From NCBI GenBank assembly GCA_017163975.1, contig JAFFSR010000136.1, forward strand, positions 13,141,501-13,205,500: a stretch of 64,000 bases of DNA. Reading direction: 5' to 3'. Both the position numbers and the translations under genes were made by a program. Positions within the stretch are counted from its first letter, which is position 1, and every line of letters begins with the position of its first letter. The notes beneath the pieces were generated by a model. That model was not told the origin of the DNA, searched no databases, and saw only the letters and a program-made list of their open reading frames with translations. This stretch comes from Anastatus disparis (lineage: Eukaryota > Arthropoda > Insecta > Hymenoptera > Eupelmidae). Shown one piece after another: positions 62,107-64,000 of this stretch.

Positions 62107-62395
62107 ACGTCTTTAACCAAAATTTAGCAGGATGTCGACGGGTTCGATGCCGGTACTATCACCGGCACTAATAAACACAACAACTCCAGAGATGACTTAC
62201 GATTACGATGACCTGCCAATCGATATGCGTTTTAACGAAGGTCACGTTGTTAGCATTATTACTTATAGTATTCTCATGGTTGTTTCCGCGATTGGTAACA
62301 TTACAGTACTTTCCCTATTACTACGTAGAAGAGGCAATGCCGCCAGAGCTCGAATAAACACGATGCTTATACATTTGGCTATTGCTGATTTGTTG
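62107..62395 (+). CDS. AkhR: AKH-receptor-type first coding exon
   Basis: Acceptor TTGTTTTAG at 62106, 25 nt of 5' UTR, then the ATG at 62132 and residues 1-88 through TM1 into TM2. Donor TTG|GTAAGC, phase 0. The acceptor implies at least one upstream noncoding exon that was not located. Confidence 0.9.
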
Positions 62396-63863
62396 GTAAG
62401 CTGGGAATCATTGTATTTTTATTTTATTATTGGCTGATCTTCTTTTCGTTATTATTAAGCAAGGTCAATCAAATGTCTGAAATGTTTAAGATTTGTTATT
62501 TCGACCGACGATTCTAATTGCATTTTTATTGACCAATAAAAAATTTCAGCTGGAATAACATTTTTAAAAAACCAATGGAACGAGATTGAAGCTGGTTTAT
62601 ACAATAGATTAAATTCAGAAATCTTGGTTTAAAAGTTAATATTTGTTAATTAGTGATCTGTCTTTTTTTTAAGTATGTTTAGTTACGAATCCAAGAATAT
62701 TTTGTTTATATAATTTGGTGAATCGAATAGAAAAAAATTAATTTAGTTATTATTTTATAATTGTTTAACATTGCTAACGCGACAACATGATTGACATGTC
62801 AAATATCACATCAAATATTTAATTTTTAATTCTTCGAAATGAAATAAACGAGATTTAAAATTTTTTATAATATTGTACACATTTGTTTAAACTTAATTTA
62901 GTTATCAAAACTAGAAATAATATTGTTACATTAATAAATCATTACTTACTACGTTTACTTGATCAAAGCAAATTCGTACACAATTTAACGTTGTAATAAT
63001 TATCAGCATAAATATTATGAAACGTTTTATAATATCACTAAAAGTTTAATTTGTATTCTGATGACACTATTACTTATTATTTGCTCAATAAATTAAGAAA
63101 ACAAACAATTAAATGACTTTTGCCGGAAATTTCAAAGAGTACATGTATAATAAAAACTAAATGGGTTACTTTATCATGTGGCATGATTTTGCAATTATAA
63201 TTATAACATAAGACCCTAATTTACATAGCAGAAGTTTCTTTTCCTTAATTAAATACATTTACATTTTCATTTATTCATGTACATTACAAACGCACGTGTA
63301 AAACAGATTTATCAATAATTACCTGGATTAATTTAGCCTAAACCTGATTCTATATTTCATTTAAATCTCTTTATTTTATATTAAAATTTAATCAGATTTT
63401 AGTTGCTTTTAATGAATTCTCATAAAATTTTGTGCCTGGCCACTGACGAGAACGCAAAAAGTCATAAAATTAAATTATGGATCTGTTTCAGATGTTTTTT
63501 GTCACCATTTATGCTCATAAATACACGCAATTACATACCTTTAGTATTAAATTAACGAGATTTGTAATTCATCTCCAATTTTTTTCTATCGTTATAAAAA
63601 AGTTGATATTCATATTTTAAAATAATAAAATACAATGCATTATCGTAATAAATAGAAAAAAATCAATTTAAAATAAGCGTATGCATATATTTTTTCTCAT
63701 ACTATTATTCGTAGGTGACATTTTTGATGATGCCATTAGAGATTGGTTGGGCAGCGACAGTATCATGGAAAGCAGGAGATGCCATGTGTAGGATAATGTC
63801 TTTCTTCAGAATGTTTGGCCTATACCTATCCTCGTTCATTCTTATCTGTATTAGTGTAGACAG
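62107..63863 (+). CDS. AkhR: Adipokinetic hormone receptor-type GPCR, 5' part (gene continues past window)
   Basis: Two coding exons, 62132..62395 and 63715..63863, join in phase 0 to give the first ~137 residues of a class A GPCR. The order is an extracellular N-terminus with sequon Asn15-Thr-Thr and an acidic YDYDD patch; TM1 (VVSIITYSILMVVSAIGN) with the GN motif; loop RRRGNAARARIN; TM2 (LIHLAIADLLVTFLMMPLEI) with LAxAD; ECL1 GWAATVSWKAGDAMC with the TM3 disulfide Cys; and TM3 (FFRMFGLYLSSFILICIS) reaching the DR of the DRY motif at the second donor. MRFNEGHVVSI, HLAIADL and FFRxFGLYLSS are hallmarks of insect AKH/GnRH-type receptors. AKH receptors on fat body bind amidated AKH and drive lipid and sugar mobilisation. 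The close paralogue ACP receptor cannot be excluded on TM1-3 alone. Confidence 0.87.
62396..63714 (+). other. AKH-receptor intron
   Basis: A 1.3-kb AT-rich intron splitting TM2, ending ATTATTCGTAG. Nothing else seen in it. Confidence 0.8.
63715..63863 (+). CDS. AkhR: AKH-receptor-type second coding exon
   Basis: Starts VTFLMMPLEIGW (rest of TM2) and ends inside the DR codon at GACAG|GTGCTT (phase 2). The expected next residues (Tyr of DRY, ICL2, TM4) are not in the window; sequence after the donor is intronic. Confidence 0.88.
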
Positions 63864-64000
63864 GTGCTTAGAGATAAATTTTTTCTTTTTCTTTTTTCTT
63901 TATAAAAGCAGAGGAATTTCGTGTTATATTTAGAAGAAGAAAAAAAGTAGATCATAACAGTATTTTTGGAAAGATGATATAAACGATAGTATAAGTCTGT

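Noticed and set aside
1..64000. CRISPR arrays, operons, bacterial ribosome binding sites and rRNA genes
   Set aside because: None seen; intron-bearing genes and composition show eukaryotic nuclear DNA.

Overview
This window is nuclear DNA from an insect, most likely a hymenopteran. It is AT-rich, and its genes are split by GT-AG introns of about 0.1 to 2.5 kb with long gaps between them. Four protein-coding genes can be assembled by joining exons in frame, and together they occupy only a few kb of the 64 kb. The partial AKH-type receptor at the right end and the stand-alone amidating lyase both look like insect versions of their families; the hymenopteran placement rests on how that receptor reads and on general composition, and is an inference.

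Layout: (1) 1-7.47 kb has no supportable gene, only AT-rich DNA broken by GA/CT-rich, CpG-containing islands and microsatellites. (2) 7.47-10.74 kb, minus strand: a three-exon gene for a secreted, probably GPI-anchored GAS1/GFR-alpha-type cysteine-rich receptor-like protein. (3) 10.74-24.67 kb is a gene desert containing a 1.1 kb foldback element with long imperfect inverted arms (21.68-22.80 kb) and a truncated tRNA-derived SINE. (4) 24.68-33.23 kb, plus strand: a seven-exon gene for peptidyl-alpha-hydroxyglycine alpha-amidating lyase (PAL, 407 aa). Its fifth intron carries two small palindromic elements. (5) 33.2-42.3 kb is noncoding, with three more hairpin elements and a long GA/CT-rich island. 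(6) 42.35-44.15 kb, plus strand: a two-exon AATF/Che-1/Bfr2 gene (559 aa) whose upstream 260 bp holds three CACGTG E-boxes. (7) 44.2-62.1 kb is a gene desert with four more copies of the same SINE. (8) 62.1 kb to the right edge, plus strand: the first two coding exons of an AKH-receptor-type GPCR that runs out of the window.

Functionally, PAL makes the C-terminal amide of neuropeptides, and AKH-type receptors bind an amidated neuropeptide, so the window places a peptide-maturation enzyme and a peptide receptor on one strand about 29 kb apart. AATF is a nucleolar ribosome-biogenesis factor and is not obviously connected to them. The most unusual noncoding features are the foldback element, the five-copy SINE family, the cluster of palindromic mini-elements in and after PAL, and the E-box trio in front of AATF. 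All exon joins are inferred from splice consensus, reading-frame continuity and family similarity recalled by eye; no database search was possible.
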